Source of the DNA: Gammaproteobacteria bacterium
GTDB lineage: Bacteria; Pseudomonadota; Gammaproteobacteria; SZUA-152
DNA length: 64,000 nt
Direction: 5' to 3'
NCBI GenBank assembly: GCA_029882975.1
Contig: JAOUJW010000003.1
Location: forward strand, 131,090-195,089
A program made the position numbers and the translations under genes. The notes below the pieces were generated by a model. It saw only the letters and a list, made by a program, of their open reading frames with translations, was not told the DNA's origin and did not search any database. Numbering within the stretch: the stretch's first letter is position 1; every line of letters starts with the position of its first letter. Positions 54,707 through 64,000 of the stretch are shown here, one piece after another.

Positions 54707-56026
54707 TTAAACGAGCGATGGCGCCAGAGTTTTCCTAAACATCTTGGATTTTCTTTGGTAGTTGTACAGGCGTTTGCGTTCCACGGGTAGATCCGTAAGA
54801 TCCATCGGTACAAATCCCCGTTCCTGGAACCAATGAGCGGTATGGGTGGATAGCACAAACAAAGTGGTTATGTTTTGTTGTGTGCATTGGTTTTGAATGT
54901 ATTCCAGCAATTCATCCCCTAAACCCTGTTTGCGGTAGTTCGGGTGTACTGCAAAACAAGCCAGCTCCGCTGTGTTTTGTTCCGGGTATGGGTAGGCTGC
55001 TCCGCAGGCGATAATCATGCCGTCTTTTTCCGTTACATAAAACCGGCTTATTTCCATTTCAAGTTTCTCTCTGGATCGTCTCACCAGAATACCTTCTTGT
55101 TCCAGTGGTTCGATCAACTCCAATATGCCACTGACATCATCTATGGTTGCCTGACGTTTGCCTTGATACAGGTCGGAGTTGATCAAGGTGCCCACGCCAT
55201 CACGGGTGAACAGCTCCTGTAATAGGACGCCATCAATACGCCGCTCCAGGATATGTGCTCTGGCTACGCCGTTGTTACAAACAAAAATAGCATCCCGTAA
55301 CAGGTGTTGGGTCTCTTTGGGTTGCTGGTTCAGAAGCATCTGCGCTTCGGCGACCGACAATTCTTTTACAGCTTGTCCGTCTCGATACAAGCCCGATTCG
55401 GTTAGATAAATAAGCTTGTCCGCTTTTAAGCTTGCAGCGGTCGCTTTGGCCACGTCTTCGGCAAGCAAGTTGAATATCTCGCCGGTGGGCGAGTAGCCCA
55501 CCGGGGATAAAAGGACGATGGCGCCAGCATCCAGGCGTTGTTGTATGGCATCGATGTCGATTTTTCGCACTTCGCCGGTATGTTGGAAATCGATGCCATC
55601 ACGGATTCCATAGGGCTGAGCGGTAATAAAATTGCCTCCAGCCACTCTTAGTTTGGCGCCGGCCATGGGGGAATTGGCCAATCCCATGGATAGCAGCGAT
55701 TCTATTTCCAGGCGAATACAGCCCACTGCTTCTTTAACGCAAAGTAAGGCTGTGCTGTCGGTGATTCGTGCGTCGCCTTCGTATTGGAATTCGGCGTCCA
55801 TATTGTTTAGTTTTTGTTCAATTTGGGGTCGGGCGCCGTGGACCAGTACTAATTTGATGCCCAGACTGTTGAGCAGGGCGAAATCGTGGATCAAATGCGG
55901 GAAATTGTCTGCCGCTATGGTTTCACCGTTGAAGACAATAACAAAGGTTTTTCCTCGGAATTTATTAATGTAAGGTGCTGAATTTCGAAACAGCGTGATA
56001 AATTCCTGGTCACTGGTTTGGCTCAT
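54707..56026 (-). CDS. argA: ArgA, amino-acid N-acetyltransferase (N-acetylglutamate synthase)
   Basis: A 439-residue enzyme with an N-terminal amino-acid-kinase-like domain (FVIVFNGETIAADNFP, KLVLVHGARPQIEQKL, VLLSPVGYSPTGEIFNL) and a C-terminal GNAT domain (ELACFAVHPNYRKQGLGDELLEY). It makes N-acetylglutamate, first step of arginine synthesis, and is usually inhibited by arginine. Start at the ATG 56026; a GTG at 56038 is possible. Convergent with the metalloprotease gene, leaving one base between stops. Confidence 0.95.
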   Translation of the reverse strand: MSQTSDQEFITLFRNSAPYINKFRGKTFVIVFNGETIAADNFPHLIHDFALLNSLGIKLVLVHGARPQIEQKLNNMDAEFQYEGDARITDSTALLCVKEAVGCIRLEIESLLSMGLANSPMAGAKLRVAGGNFITAQPYGIRDGIDFQHTGEVRKIDIDAIQQRLDAGAIVLLSPVGYSPTGEIFNLLAEDVAKATAASLKADKLIYLTESGLYRDGQAVKELSVAEAQMLLNQQPKETQHLLRDAIFVCNNGVARAHILERRIDGVLLQELFTRDGVGTLINSDLYQGKRQATIDDVSGILELIEPLEQEGILVRRSREKLEMEISRFYVTEKDGMIIACGAAYPYPEQNTAELACFAVHPNYRKQGLGDELLEYIQNQCTQQNITTLFVLSTHTAHWFQERGFVPMDLTDLPVERKRLYNYQRKSKMFRKTLAPSLV

Positions 56027-56038
56027 ATCTGGGATCAC

Positions 56039-56294
56039 TGGAAAAGTAAGTACTCTTGATTTTAGCTCGTAACGTATTGTTTGTGTAAAAAAAATATGGG
56101 ATTTGGTGGAAATATTTAAAGTTTTCCCCGGGTCTGTGTCGCATCGAAAGTGGTGCTCGCTCCATGGTAATTCATTAAATTTTCTGCTAGTGTTGGCAAG
56201 ATGTATTGTGTCAGCATTTCTTTACGCTGTCATGGGACATAATAGATGTAAATTAACGCAAATCTAATAACTAATATCTGGGGGGATATTAATT
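56039..56294. other. Intergenic region between argA and the small membrane peptide
   Basis: About 255 bp, AT-rich. Contains upstream signals for argA (minus) and the small peptide (plus). A GTAAATTAACG and ATAAT-type -10 (56238-56243, CATAAT) are seen, but without a matching -35 I cannot assign a promoter. Confidence 0.35.
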
Positions 56295-56378
56295 ATGGAA
56301 CGTAATGTTACTTTGCTGGTAAACGCCGCAGTAATCGTAGTTATTGCTATTTTACTGGTCATGAACGCTCAGTTCTAA
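56295..56378 (+). CDS. 27-residue single-pass membrane peptide
   Basis: ATG at 56295 with GGGGGAT 9-14 bases upstream; 27 residues then TAA. Sequence starts MERNVTLL, then a hydrophobic helix (VNAAVIVVIAILLVMNAQF). Like many bacterial small membrane proteins. A strong hairpin follows 17 bases after the stop, consistent with a short separate transcript. No homology recognised; could be chance, but start site, helix and hairpin agree. Confidence 0.5.
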   Translation: MERNVTLLVNAAVIVVIAILLVMNAQF

Positions 56379-56394
56379 GACTTATCGGTGTTGT

Positions 56395-56420
56395 CGGAAG
56401 CGGGCCATGGCCTGCTTCCG
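56395..56420 (+). terminator. Strong hairpin after the small membrane peptide
   Basis: 12-bp inverted repeat (CGGAAGCGGGCC at 56395-56406 with GGCCTGCTTCCG at 56409-56420; one G-T pair). The T run is missing, so it may be a stabilising structure or a weak terminator. Confidence 0.4.
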
Positions 56421-56598
56421 GTTCTAAAGGGCGGAAAAAATAAGGAAAAGCATTCACATTCTCCAGGGATCGGGACCCACCCCACAGCGGCTTTAACATT
56501 ACGCCGGCGCCGGAATTGTCCGGGGAAACTCAAATAAAAACAGGTGGGTAGGCTAAAGCCTGACCGTATTGTCTGTCTCAGTGAATAAAGAGGTCGGA

Positions 56599-57402
56599 GT
56601 GAATTATTGGGGGAAAATAATCGGCGCGTTTTGCGGTTATTTGTTCGGCGCTGTGCTGGGGGCTGTGTTGGGCCTGATTATCGGGCACATCCTGGATAAG
56701 ACCTTACGGGGCAAGCAGCCGTTAAAATTTATCCGCATTTCCACAGAGGAAATGGAACAAATCCAGCCGGAATTTATCACTGCCGTATTTTCCATTATGG
56801 GCTATATTTCCCGATGCATGACTCGCGACGAGGACGAAGAAGTTCAGATGGTCAAGCATCTGATGGATCGTATGAATTTGAGTATAGCGCGTCGAGGCGA
56901 TGCCTTGCGTTTGTTTAATCAGGGCAAGCAAGACGATTTTCCATTACAAAATATTGTTGGCCAGTTTTATATTGCTTGTCGCCACGAACCCAGTTTGTTG
57001 GAAATGTTTGTGGAGGTACAATTATATGCCGCTTTTTATCAGGCGCGAATGACCCCGCTTGCCAAGCAGATCATACTGAATATTTGCTATCAGTTGGATT
57101 TCGCACATACGGATTACGATCGCATTGAGCAGTTGGTTAAGAAAGAGTATCAGCGTGTCCGTAAACAAAAGCATGCCGAGTCCGGCGGGGTAGGGTTGGA
57201 AAGTGCCTATGCCATTCTCAATACCACGCCCAGTGCCAGTGATGCGGAAATCAAAGCAGCTTATCGTCGCATGACCAGCAAGCACCACCCGGACAAATTG
57301 GTGGCCCAGGGTCTGCCGGATGAGATTTTGAAGATGTCAGAAGCCAAAACCCGTGAAATTCGGGCTGCCTATGAACGCATTCGTGAAGTTCGCCATTTTT
57401 GA
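56599..57402 (+). CDS. djlA: DjlA, membrane-anchored DnaJ-like co-chaperone
   Basis: A 267-residue protein with the DjlA layout: N-terminal membrane segment with glycine-rich dimerising pattern (WGKIIGAFCGYLFGAVLGAVLG), a TerB-like helical domain, and a C-terminal J domain with HHPDK (HPD motif). It stimulates DnaK ATPase. GTG at 56599 is chosen because the N-terminus then reads MNYWGKIIG, as MQYWGKIIG in E. coli, and GAGG lies 6 bases upstream; frame is open to 56569. Confidence 0.92.
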   Translation: MNYWGKIIGAFCGYLFGAVLGAVLGLIIGHILDKTLRGKQPLKFIRISTEEMEQIQPEFITAVFSIMGYISRCMTRDEDEEVQMVKHLMDRMNLSIARRGDALRLFNQGKQDDFPLQNIVGQFYIACRHEPSLLEMFVEVQLYAAFYQARMTPLAKQIILNICYQLDFAHTDYDRIEQLVKKEYQRVRKQKHAESGGVGLESAYAILNTTPSASDAEIKAAYRRMTSKHHPDKLVAQGLPDEILKMSEAKTREIRAAYERIREVRHF

Positions 57403-57422
57403 TTTTTCCTTCCTTTTGAGTA

Positions 57423-58190
57423 TTACTCTACTGCATAGCGCGCCAGCCAGCTTCGAATATAGCTAAGTAAAATTCCCTCGGTGTTGTCGTAAGAACGTTT
57501 GGAGCCGGGAATAATCCGTTGGAAATAAGCCGGATGACGGGTTTTCTGGGTAATGGATTTGCGGGTTTGCGCCAGGATCAGTTGGTTTTTGGGCGTCAAC
57601 GCTGCAACGATATCCAATACCGGAGTTTTTTTCGGTATTTCCACTGGGGTTTGGTCCGTTAAGGGGGCAAGGCTCACGCTGATGACTGCTCTGGGTTTTT
57701 GTGTCTCATAGGCCAAAGCTAATGTGGCTCCAGTGCCGTATCCCAGTAACACGATATTTTTTATTTCTTGGCTTTTGTAATACTCGATTGCGCTGTCAAT
57801 GCGCTCTGCACAGTTTTTTTTCAATTGTTCGACATTTGCTGAAGTAATAGTGGTATTTGTAGGTAATTGTAGTGACAAGGTGCTCCAGCCGTGGTGCGGC
57901 AGTTGGGTGCGCAAGGGTTGTATCACTTGCGGCCATGCGGCGTGCGTCTGGTTGTCATGCAGAAGTATGATGCCTCCGCGTTGAGGGTGTTTTGAGCTGG
58001 GAATATAGAGGCTAAGAAACTCCGATGCGGCTGTTTTGAGCCAAAGTGCTTTTCCTGGAAGAGCCTGTGTGGCGACGGATTGTTCCAGGGTCCGACTTAA
58101 AGCGGCTTCGTCCAGGTGGTCTGCACCAGGGCATTGCAGGCTTGTAGTTGTCATGCTGACGCCCAAAAAGTAGGGTAAGAGTATTCTCAT
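57423..58190 (-). CDS. DUF3530-family alpha/beta-hydrolase-like protein
   Basis: A 255-residue protein with signal-like N-terminus (ILLPYFLGVSMTTTSLQC). GGIILLHDNQTHAAWPQVIQPL and the nucleophile-elbow region VLLGYGTGATLALAY correspond to the DUF3530 family. The elbow reads GYGTG, so the Ser of GxSxG is absent, as is usual here; classic hydrolase activity is doubtful. Convergent with djlA. Confidence 0.75.
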   Translation of the reverse strand: MRILLPYFLGVSMTTTSLQCPGADHLDEAALSRTLEQSVATQALPGKALWLKTAASEFLSLYIPSSKHPQRGGIILLHDNQTHAAWPQVIQPLRTQLPHHGWSTLSLQLPTNTTITSANVEQLKKNCAERIDSAIEYYKSQEIKNIVLLGYGTGATLALAYETQKPRAVISVSLAPLTDQTPVEIPKKTPVLDIVAALTPKNQLILAQTRKSITQKTRHPAYFQRIIPGSKRSYDNTEGILLSYIRSWLARYAVE

Positions 58191-58362
58191 TGCCTGTATA
58201 AGATATTGAAATTAAAAGAAAGTATAGTTCAAAAAACCACTCTGAGTCGGCCTGATTCAATAAAGGCTGAAATATCCCCCATTATGTTGTAAAGTGCGCT
58301 GTTCTATTTACCGGTTAAGATTCCTGGCATACAGGAAGTGAATGTGAATAAAGGGGTTTTTC

Positions 58363-59037
58363 ATGTCGGATTATTTAATTGCGCCTTCTATTTTATCAGC
58401 GGATTTTGCTCGTTTAGGGGAAGAGGTCACACATGTGCTTGAGTCTGGCGCGGATATTGTCCATTTCGATGTAATGGATAATCATTACGTGCCGAATCTC
58501 ACCATCGGTCCACTGGTGTGTGAAGCATTGCGCAAGCACGGCGTTACGGCTCCTATCGATGTCCATTTAATGGTTAAGCCTGTGGATCGCATTATTCCCG
58601 ATTTTGCAAAAGCGGGAGCCAGCTATATTACTTTTCACCCTGAAGGTTCAGAGCACGTCGACCGAAGTCTGCAATTGATTCGGGATTGTGGTTGCAAGTC
58701 CGGTTTGGTTTTCAATCCGGCAACTTCCCTGGAGCATTTGAAATATGTCATCGATAAAGTCGATATGGTGTTGTTGATGTCAGTCAACCCAGGTTTTGGC
58801 GGTCAGGCGTTTATTCCGGCTACCTTGGCCAAGTTGCGTGAGGCTCGCAAGATTATTGATGAAAGCGGTTACAATATTCGGCTGGAGATTGATGGTGGTG
58901 TAAAAGTGGACAATATTCGTGAGATCGCTGAAGCGGGCGCTGACACTTTTGTTGCCGGTTCTGCCATTTTCAATACAGAAGACTACAAGGCCACCATTGA
59001 TGCAATGCGCGCTGAATTGGATCAGGTTTCCAAATAA
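58363..59037 (+). CDS. rpe: Rpe, ribulose-phosphate 3-epimerase
   Basis: A 224-residue TIM-barrel epimerase (pentose phosphate pathway). [34 protein letters not shown] (metal and catalytic Asp), [14 protein letters not shown] and [12 protein letters not shown] are all present. 44 bp before gph. Confidence 0.97.
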   Translation: MSDYLIAPSILSADFARLGEEVTHVLESGADIVHFDVMDNHYVPNLTIGPLVCEALRKHGVTAPIDVHLMVKPVDRIIPDFAKAGASYITFHPEGSEHVDRSLQLIRDCGCKSGLVFNPATSLEHLKYVIDKVDMVLLMSVNPGFGGQAFIPATLAKLREARKIIDESGYNIRLEIDGGVKVDNIREIAEAGADTFVAGSAIFNTEDYKATIDAMRAELDQVSK

Positions 59038-59081
59038 TCCTGACGCGCGTTCGATCAAATATAAAAAGAGTAGGGTGTCTG

Positions 59082-59756
59082 ATGTTTAGTCCGGAAATGG
59101 TACTCATTGATGTAGACGGCACGTTGGTGGACAGCGTGCCGGACTTGGCATTTTGTGTTGATGAAATGATGCGGCAGTTGGACTTACCGGTTCGAGGGGA
59201 GTCTGCCGTGCGTAATTGGGTCGGGAACGGCGTGGAGCGGTTGGTTCGGAGAGCTCTGATCGGGCAGTTAGATGGTGAGCCTGATGATGCAGTATTCCAT
59301 CGAGCGTACCCCGTGTTTTTGGAGTTGTATGCAGAGAATACCAGTAAGCGCAGTGTTTTGTATCCTGGTGTGAAACAGGGGCTGGACTATCTCAAGTCGC
59401 TGGGCGTGGCCCTTGGATGTGTCACCAACAAAGCGGAGCAGTTCACTCTGCCTTTGTTGCGCGATCTTGGTGTGCATGATGACTTCGGTGTTATTATCTG
59501 TGGGGATACGTTGGAGAAGAAAAAACCCGATCCCATGCCTTTGTTGCATGCAGCGCAACACTTTAATGTGTCCCCGCAACAATCGCTTATGATCGGCGAC
59601 TCCCAAAGCGATGTGAAAGCCGCTCGAGCGGCCGGTTTTGCTATTATATGTATGAGTTATGGTTATAATCACGGTGAGGATATTCGGGATTATCATCCCG
59701 ACGCGGTTATAGACTCCATGGAGCAGCTAAAGGATATTGTCCGTAGCGCAGGGTGA
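59082..59756 (+). CDS. gph: Gph, phosphoglycolate phosphatase
   Basis: A 224-residue HAD enzyme: LIDVDGTLVDSVPDL (nucleophile), LGCVTNKAEQFT, KKPDPMPLLHA and IGDSQSDVKAARAAG. Removes phosphoglycolate formed in DNA repair. Standard gammaproteobacterial rpe-gph-trp arrangement. Confidence 0.95.
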   Translation: MFSPEMVLIDVDGTLVDSVPDLAFCVDEMMRQLDLPVRGESAVRNWVGNGVERLVRRALIGQLDGEPDDAVFHRAYPVFLELYAENTSKRSVLYPGVKQGLDYLKSLGVALGCVTNKAEQFTLPLLRDLGVHDDFGVIICGDTLEKKKPDPMPLLHAAQHFNVSPQQSLMIGDSQSDVKAARAAGFAIICMSYGYNHGEDIRDYHPDAVIDSMEQLKDIVRSAG

Positions 59757-60024
59757 ATCGCGACTCTATCCTTGTGAAAAATATTGTGCTAGTTTTAAGG
59801 CAATGCCGCATGGGTGTGCTGGATGCTGCGCGAATGTGGAATCGATAATTAATAAAGTTTAATGACGCCTCTTTCATCAGAGAAGAGCATCTAATTACGT
59901 TAGCGTTTACGCATGAGTCACACAGATAACATTGAAATACGAATAATGTGCTGGATTGGTCGATGGCGTGTTTAGCCTGAGCCGCTGCAGTGATTTCTCT
60001 ATTTCAATTTTCGAGTGACTAAAT
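59757..60024. other. Leader region of trpE
   Basis: 268 bp without an annotated gene. It contains a nine-codon frame (59946-59975) with two Trp codons that could be a leader peptide, but no terminator hairpin with T run before trpE. See the finding. Confidence 0.35.
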
Positions 60025-61524
60025 ATGGATAAACGACAATTCATCGAGTATGCCGAGCGGGGCTATAACCGTATTCCCCGGACCCGGGAAGTATTGGCGG
60101 ATCTGGATACACCGCTAAGTACGTATCTAAAACTGGCTGATGGCCCCTATTCCTATTTGTTTGAATCCGTCCAGGGTGGTGAAAAGTGGGGGCGCTATTC
60201 CATCATTGGCTTACCTTGCTCCACCATTGTGAGTGTTCGTGGTCACGAGATTAGTGTGACTCACCAGGGGCGTTTGCTCGAAGAAGTTCGGGTAGAGGAC
60301 CCTTTGCAGTGGGTGGAGCAGTTTCAACAGCGTTATCGTGCCCCGGATATGCCCGATTTACCGCTGTTTAGTGGCGGGTTGGTGGGGTATTTTGGTTATG
60401 ATACGGTTCGGTATATAGAACCACGCTTGGCACATTGTCCCAATGAAGATACTTTGGGTACTCCGGATATTTTGCTTATGTTGTCGGAAGAAGTTGTGGT
60501 GTTCGACAATTTGAGCGGTAAAATTCGTATGGTGGTCTATTGTGATCCCAGTCAGGTTGATGCATTTGAGATGGCGGGAGAACGTTTGGATCAATTGACC
60601 ATGCGGTTAAGTCAGGCCACCTGCTTGCCGCCCTCGGGGCGTGCTCAAACCGTTAACGAAACGGATTTTGTTTCCGGTTTCACCCGGCAAGGGTATGAGG
60701 ATGCTGTAGGCAAGGCCAAGCAGTACATAATCGATGGTGATGTAATGCAGGTTGTCTTGTCGCAACGGTTGTCTATTCCTTTTTCCGCGCATCCTTTACA
60801 TTTATATCGGGCATTGCGATTCACAAATCCATCACCTTATATGTATTATTTAAATGTGGGTGATTTTCACGTAGTGGGTTCTTCTCCGGAAATATTGACC
60901 CGTTTGGAAGACGGAGAGGTTACTGTCAGGCCTATTGCCGGTACACGGCCGCGAGGAGCTACCGAAGCAGAGGATATGGAATTAGAGCGGGATCTGTTGG
61001 CGGATCCTAAAGAGTGTGCAGAACATCTCATGTTGATTGATTTGGGGCGCAATGACGTGGGGCGTATTTCTCAGACCGGTACGGTCCGTCTAACGGAAAA
61101 AATGATTGTCGAACGTTATTCTCATGTCATGCATATCGTCTCTAATGTGATCGGTCGTGTAAAGAATGACGTCAGCGCAATGGATGTGTTGCGGGCCACA
61201 TTTCCTGCTGGCACACTCAGCGGTGCCCCCAAGATTCGGGCGATGGAAATTATTGACGAACTGGAGCCGGTAAAGCGTGGGGTGTACTCCGGTGCCGTGG
61301 GGTATATCGGCTGGAATGGTAATATGGATACCGCTATTGCCATTAGGACCGCCGTTATCAAGGATGGCGTTTTGAGCATACAGGCCGGTGCCGGTATCGT
61401 CTATGATTCCATTCCCGAAAAAGAGTGGGAAGAAACCATGAATAAGGGAAGGGCTGTGTTCAAGGCCGTGGAACTGGTGGAAGCCGGATTGGATGATTTT
61501 CAGATGCAGGGCAAGGAGTCGTGA
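60025..61524 (+). CDS. trpE: TrpE, anthranilate synthase component I
   Basis: A 499-residue chorismate-using enzyme. [17 protein letters not shown] is the Trp-binding feedback site. The chorismate-binding core includes [60 protein letters not shown] and [18 protein letters not shown]. Feedback inhibition by Trp is expected. Confidence 0.97.
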   Translation: MDKRQFIEYAERGYNRIPRTREVLADLDTPLSTYLKLADGPYSYLFESVQGGEKWGRYSIIGLPCSTIVSVRGHEISVTHQGRLLEEVRVEDPLQWVEQFQQRYRAPDMPDLPLFSGGLVGYFGYDTVRYIEPRLAHCPNEDTLGTPDILLMLSEEVVVFDNLSGKIRMVVYCDPSQVDAFEMAGERLDQLTMRLSQATCLPPSGRAQTVNETDFVSGFTRQGYEDAVGKAKQYIIDGDVMQVVLSQRLSIPFSAHPLHLYRALRFTNPSPYMYYLNVGDFHVVGSSPEILTRLEDGEVTVRPIAGTRPRGATEAEDMELERDLLADPKECAEHLMLIDLGRNDVGRISQTGTVRLTEKMIVERYSHVMHIVSNVIGRVKNDVSAMDVLRATFPAGTLSGAPKIRAMEIIDELEPVKRGVYSGAVGYIGWNGNMDTAIAIRTAVIKDGVLSIQAGAGIVYDSIPEKEWEETMNKGRAVFKAVELVEAGLDDFQMQGKES

Positions 61525-61526
61525 TT

Positions 61527-62105
61527 ATGTTGTTGATGATCGATAATTATGATTCTTTTACCTATAATCTAGTGCAGTATTTTGGTGAGCTAAACGCCCG
61601 GGTGGAAGTGTTTCGCAACGATCAAATTACTCCGGAGCAAATTGCGCAACTACATCCGGAGCGGATTGTGATTTCTCCGGGGCCTTGCACGCCCAACGAA
61701 GCGGGTATTTCCGTCGAGGTCATTCGACAGTTCAGCGGTAAAGTACCTATTTTGGGGGTTTGCTTGGGGCATCAAAGCATTGGCCAGTGTTTTGGTGGTA
61801 AAATTGTCCATGCCGGTCAAATCATGCATGGTAAAACGTCGCAGATTTTTCACAAAGAGATCGGTGTGTTCAGTGGATTGCCCAACCCTTTTGAAGCCAC
61901 TCGCTATCATTCCCTGGTGATAGAAAAAGATTCATTGCCGGATTGCCTGGAGGTGACGGCTTGGACTCAGACAGACACCGGTGATTTGGACGAAATTATG
62001 GGGGTTCGCCATAAAGAGTTGGATGTAGAGGGGGTGCAGTTTCATCCCGAATCCATTTTGACCCAATGTGGCCATGATTTGTTGCGCAACTTCCTGGCTC
62101 GCTAA
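61527..62105 (+). CDS. trpG: TrpG, anthranilate synthase glutamine amidotransferase
   Basis: A 192-residue class-I amidotransferase with [17 protein letters not shown] (nucleophile Cys) and [11 protein letters not shown] (His-Glu). AAGGAG 8 bases before the ATG at 61527 supports this start over the GTG at 61521. It may also serve as PabA. Two bases after the trpE stop. Confidence 0.95.
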   Translation: MLLMIDNYDSFTYNLVQYFGELNARVEVFRNDQITPEQIAQLHPERIVISPGPCTPNEAGISVEVIRQFSGKVPILGVCLGHQSIGQCFGGKIVHAGQIMHGKTSQIFHKEIGVFSGLPNPFEATRYHSLVIEKDSLPDCLEVTAWTQTDTGDLDEIMGVRHKELDVEGVQFHPESILTQCGHDLLRNFLAR

Positions 62106-62199
62106 TACAATATTAAGGCCATTGGGATTTAATACTGGCTGAAAGTTACGCAGTGGCCGTTGGCGCGGTCTCGTGATTTAGGTAATGAGGAAATAAATT

Positions 62200-63222
62200 A
62201 TGGAAATGCAAGCCGCTATTTCTTCGGTGATTGACCATCGTGACCTCACTTCGGCTGAGATGCAGTCAGTGATGCAGAAGATAATGACGGGTGAGGCAAC
62301 ACCGGCCCAAATCGGGGGATTCCTGGTGGGTTTGCGCATGAAAGGTGAGACTATAGACGAAGTGGCGGCAGCGGCAGCCGTTATGCGCGATTTGGCAGCA
62401 AAAGTCAGTGTCACCGGATCGCATGTGGTGGACACCTGTGGTACCGGGGGCGATGGTGCGCGGACCTTTAATATTTCCACTGCCAGTGCTTTTGTGGTCG
62501 CGGCAGCCGGGGGTAAAGTAGCTAAACACGGTAATCGTTCTATTTCCAGTAAATCCGGCAGTGCCGATGTGCTGGAGGCCGCCGGTGTCAATCTGGATCT
62601 AAGTCCTGAGCAGGTGGCGGCTTGTGTCGAAAAACTGGGAGTGGGGTTCATGTTTGCTCCCAAGCACCACAGTGCCATGAAGCACGCCATCGGCCCCCGG
62701 CGTGACATGGGCGTGCGGACCATTTTCAATGTTTTGGGGCCGCTTACCAATCCGGCGGATGCGCCAAATCAGGTGATTGGCGTCTACAGTAATAAATGGG
62801 TGGAGCCGTTGGCCAAAGTACTGGCGCGCCTGGGCAGTCGGCATGTTTTGGTGGTGCATTCCGAAGATGGTATGGATGAAATCAGTATCGGAGCTCCCAC
62901 ATTTGTCGCCGAGATGAAAGAAGGGAAAGTAAACACCTACATGGTGACCCCGGAACAGTTCGGAATCTCTCGTACCAACGTGTCGGATTTGTCTGTGGAG
63001 GACGCGGCGCAATCCTTGGTGATGATTCGTCAAGTCTTTGATAATACACCCGGTCCGGCTTCGGATATAGTTGCCATCAACGCCGGCGCGGCGCTCTACG
63101 TGAGCGGCTTGAGTACCACGCTTGAGGCTGGAGTTAAGCTGGCACAGGAAACCATCGCCAGCGGTGCTGCGCGTGATAAATTCGATGCTTTTGTTGACAT
63201 GAGCCGGAGTTTTACCGGCTAG
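62200..63222 (+). CDS. trpD: TrpD, anthranilate phosphoribosyltransferase
   Basis: A 340-residue enzyme with [17 protein letters not shown] (PRPP loop), [21 protein letters not shown] and [20 protein letters not shown]. Normal length. Separate from trpG, unlike the E. coli fusion. 24 bp before trpC. Confidence 0.97.
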   Translation: MEMQAAISSVIDHRDLTSAEMQSVMQKIMTGEATPAQIGGFLVGLRMKGETIDEVAAAAAVMRDLAAKVSVTGSHVVDTCGTGGDGARTFNISTASAFVVAAAGGKVAKHGNRSISSKSGSADVLEAAGVNLDLSPEQVAACVEKLGVGFMFAPKHHSAMKHAIGPRRDMGVRTIFNVLGPLTNPADAPNQVIGVYSNKWVEPLAKVLARLGSRHVLVVHSEDGMDEISIGAPTFVAEMKEGKVNTYMVTPEQFGISRTNVSDLSVEDAAQSLVMIRQVFDNTPGPASDIVAINAGAALYVSGLSTTLEAGVKLAQETIASGAARDKFDAFVDMSRSFTG

Positions 63223-63246
63223 TGGCGGCTGGAAAATAGAGCAACC

Positions 63247-64000
63247 ATGGCACAAACTCCGGATATCCTAAAAAAAATTTTGGCAAGCAAAATCCAATGG
63301 GTGGCCTCAAAGTCAGCGCAGGTCCCCATGGGACAGTTGCAACAACAAGTGGAATCTTGTGAGCCCTGCCGGGGGTTTGTCGCATCCATAGAGGCCGTCC
63401 AGCGGCGTGGTGAAGCGGCTGTGATTGCGGAAATCAAAAAAGCCTCACCCAGCAAAGGCGTGATTCGAGCCGACTTTCAGCCGCAACAAATTGCTCGTTC
63501 TTACGCCGAGGGTGGGGCGAGCTGTTTGTCTATCCTAACCGACGAGGAATTTTTCCAGGGCGCGGATTCCTATTTGCAACAGGTGCGACAAGTATGTCAG
63601 TTGCCGCTGTTACGTAAAGACTTCATGGTGGAACCCTACCAAATCCTCGAGTCCCGCGTGTTGGGGGCAGACTGTATTTTATTGATTGTCGCAGCACTGG
63701 ATGATACCAAGCTCATGGAGTTGTTTAACTTGGCTACGGAATTGGGTATGGATGTTTTGGTGGAAGTTCATGACGCCGAGGAGTTGGAGCGGGCCCTGGC
63801 TCTGGATGCTCGTCTGGTGGGGATAAATAACCGTAATTTGCGTACTTTTGACGTGAGCCTCAACACCACGCTGGATTTGCTGGAGCGCATACCTGACAGC
63901 AAAATTGTGGTCACGGAGAGTGCCATACACACTCGCGAGGATGTGGCTTTAATGCGCCGGCATGGAGTGAATGCCTTTTTGGTGGGGGAGGCCTTTATGC
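63247..64000 (+). CDS. trpC: TrpC, indole-3-glycerol-phosphate synthase (3' end outside window)
   Basis: The frame is open from the ATG at 63247 to the window edge (251 codons). [17 protein letters not shown] opens the family; [80 protein letters not shown] and FLVGEAFM are the conserved TIM-barrel segments. A few residues at the C-terminus are missing. Monofunctional, not fused to TrpF. Confidence 0.95.
   Translation, partial: MAQTPDILKKILASKIQWVASKSAQVPMGQLQQQVESCEPCRGFVASIEAVQRRGEAAVIAEIKKASPSKGVIRADFQPQQIARSYAEGGASCLSILTDEEFFQGADSYLQQVRQVCQLPLLRKDFMVEPYQILESRVLGADCILLIVAALDDTKLMELFNLATELGMDVLVEVHDAEELERALALDARLVGINNRNLRTFDVSLNTTLDLLERIPDSKIVVTESAIHTREDVALMRRHGVNAFLVGEAFM

Overview
This 64 kb window is a chromosomal segment of a free-living gammaproteobacterium; I do not assign a genus. 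The evidence is the block mlaFED-(tolC-like)-mlaCB-ibaG-murA-hisGDCBHAFIE-hinT-tatABC-yggX, the HAD/rppH/ptsP group, rpe-gph-trpEGDC, and a classical GNAT-fused ArgA. G+C looks close to even across the whole window. I see no phage, integrase, transposase, tRNA, rRNA or CRISPR array. Almost every gene has a recognisable bacterial start region, and operons with 4-nt ATGA overlaps are common.

Layout. 1-10.6 kb is an envelope and redox section: the end of an exported protein, a formyltransferase-family enzyme, a large SoxB/5'-nucleotidase-like periplasmic phosphoesterase, a His-rich lipoprotein fused to a di-heme MauG-type peroxidase, a minus-strand run of small metal-related proteins (HMA-type metal chaperone, YkgJ-type Cys cluster) and a SleB-like wall hydrolase, then an Omp85-like barrel without POTRA domains. 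11.5-27.3 kb is housekeeping: phospholipid transport (mla) with a TolC-family gene inside the operon, ibaG, murA, the full nine-gene his run, hinT, tatABC and yggX. 27.4-33.5 kb holds an ATP-grasp ligase, an A-type Fe-S carrier with an unusual Cys tail, an HTH protein paired with a divergent ferredoxin reductase, a diguanylate cyclase with a pentapeptide-repeat protein, and a ketopantoate-reductase-like protein.

33.9-42.7 kb is the most distinctive region: nine co-directional genes with three exported TPR proteins (two clear lipoproteins), two small exported proteins, one TolQ/ExbB, two TolR/ExbD and a TonB/AgmX-like protein. It looks like a complete proton-driven trans-envelope machine of the Tol/Ton/Agl-Glt class, with envelope-spanning TPR parts. 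It is followed convergently by a SprA-like HExxH protein and a small protein resembling the C-terminal helix of flagellar rod proteins.

44-64 kb holds cobalamin adenosyltransferase, an orphan ParA-like ATPase with Arg in place of the P-loop Lys, HAD/rppH/ptsP, a 978-residue protease-propeller-barrel fusion, a secreted metalloprotease lipoprotein with a small partner, argA, a 27-residue membrane peptide, djlA, a DUF3530-type protein, rpe, gph and the start of the trp operon. trpC runs off the right edge.

How the parts fit. The his cluster encodes a short HisG and an IGPD-only HisB, so HisZ and a histidinol-phosphate phosphatase must lie elsewhere; the HAD-IB protein next to rppH is a candidate for the second. 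Much of the remaining coding capacity is devoted to the envelope: mla lipid traffic, Tat export, wall hydrolases, barrel proteins and the Tol-like machine.
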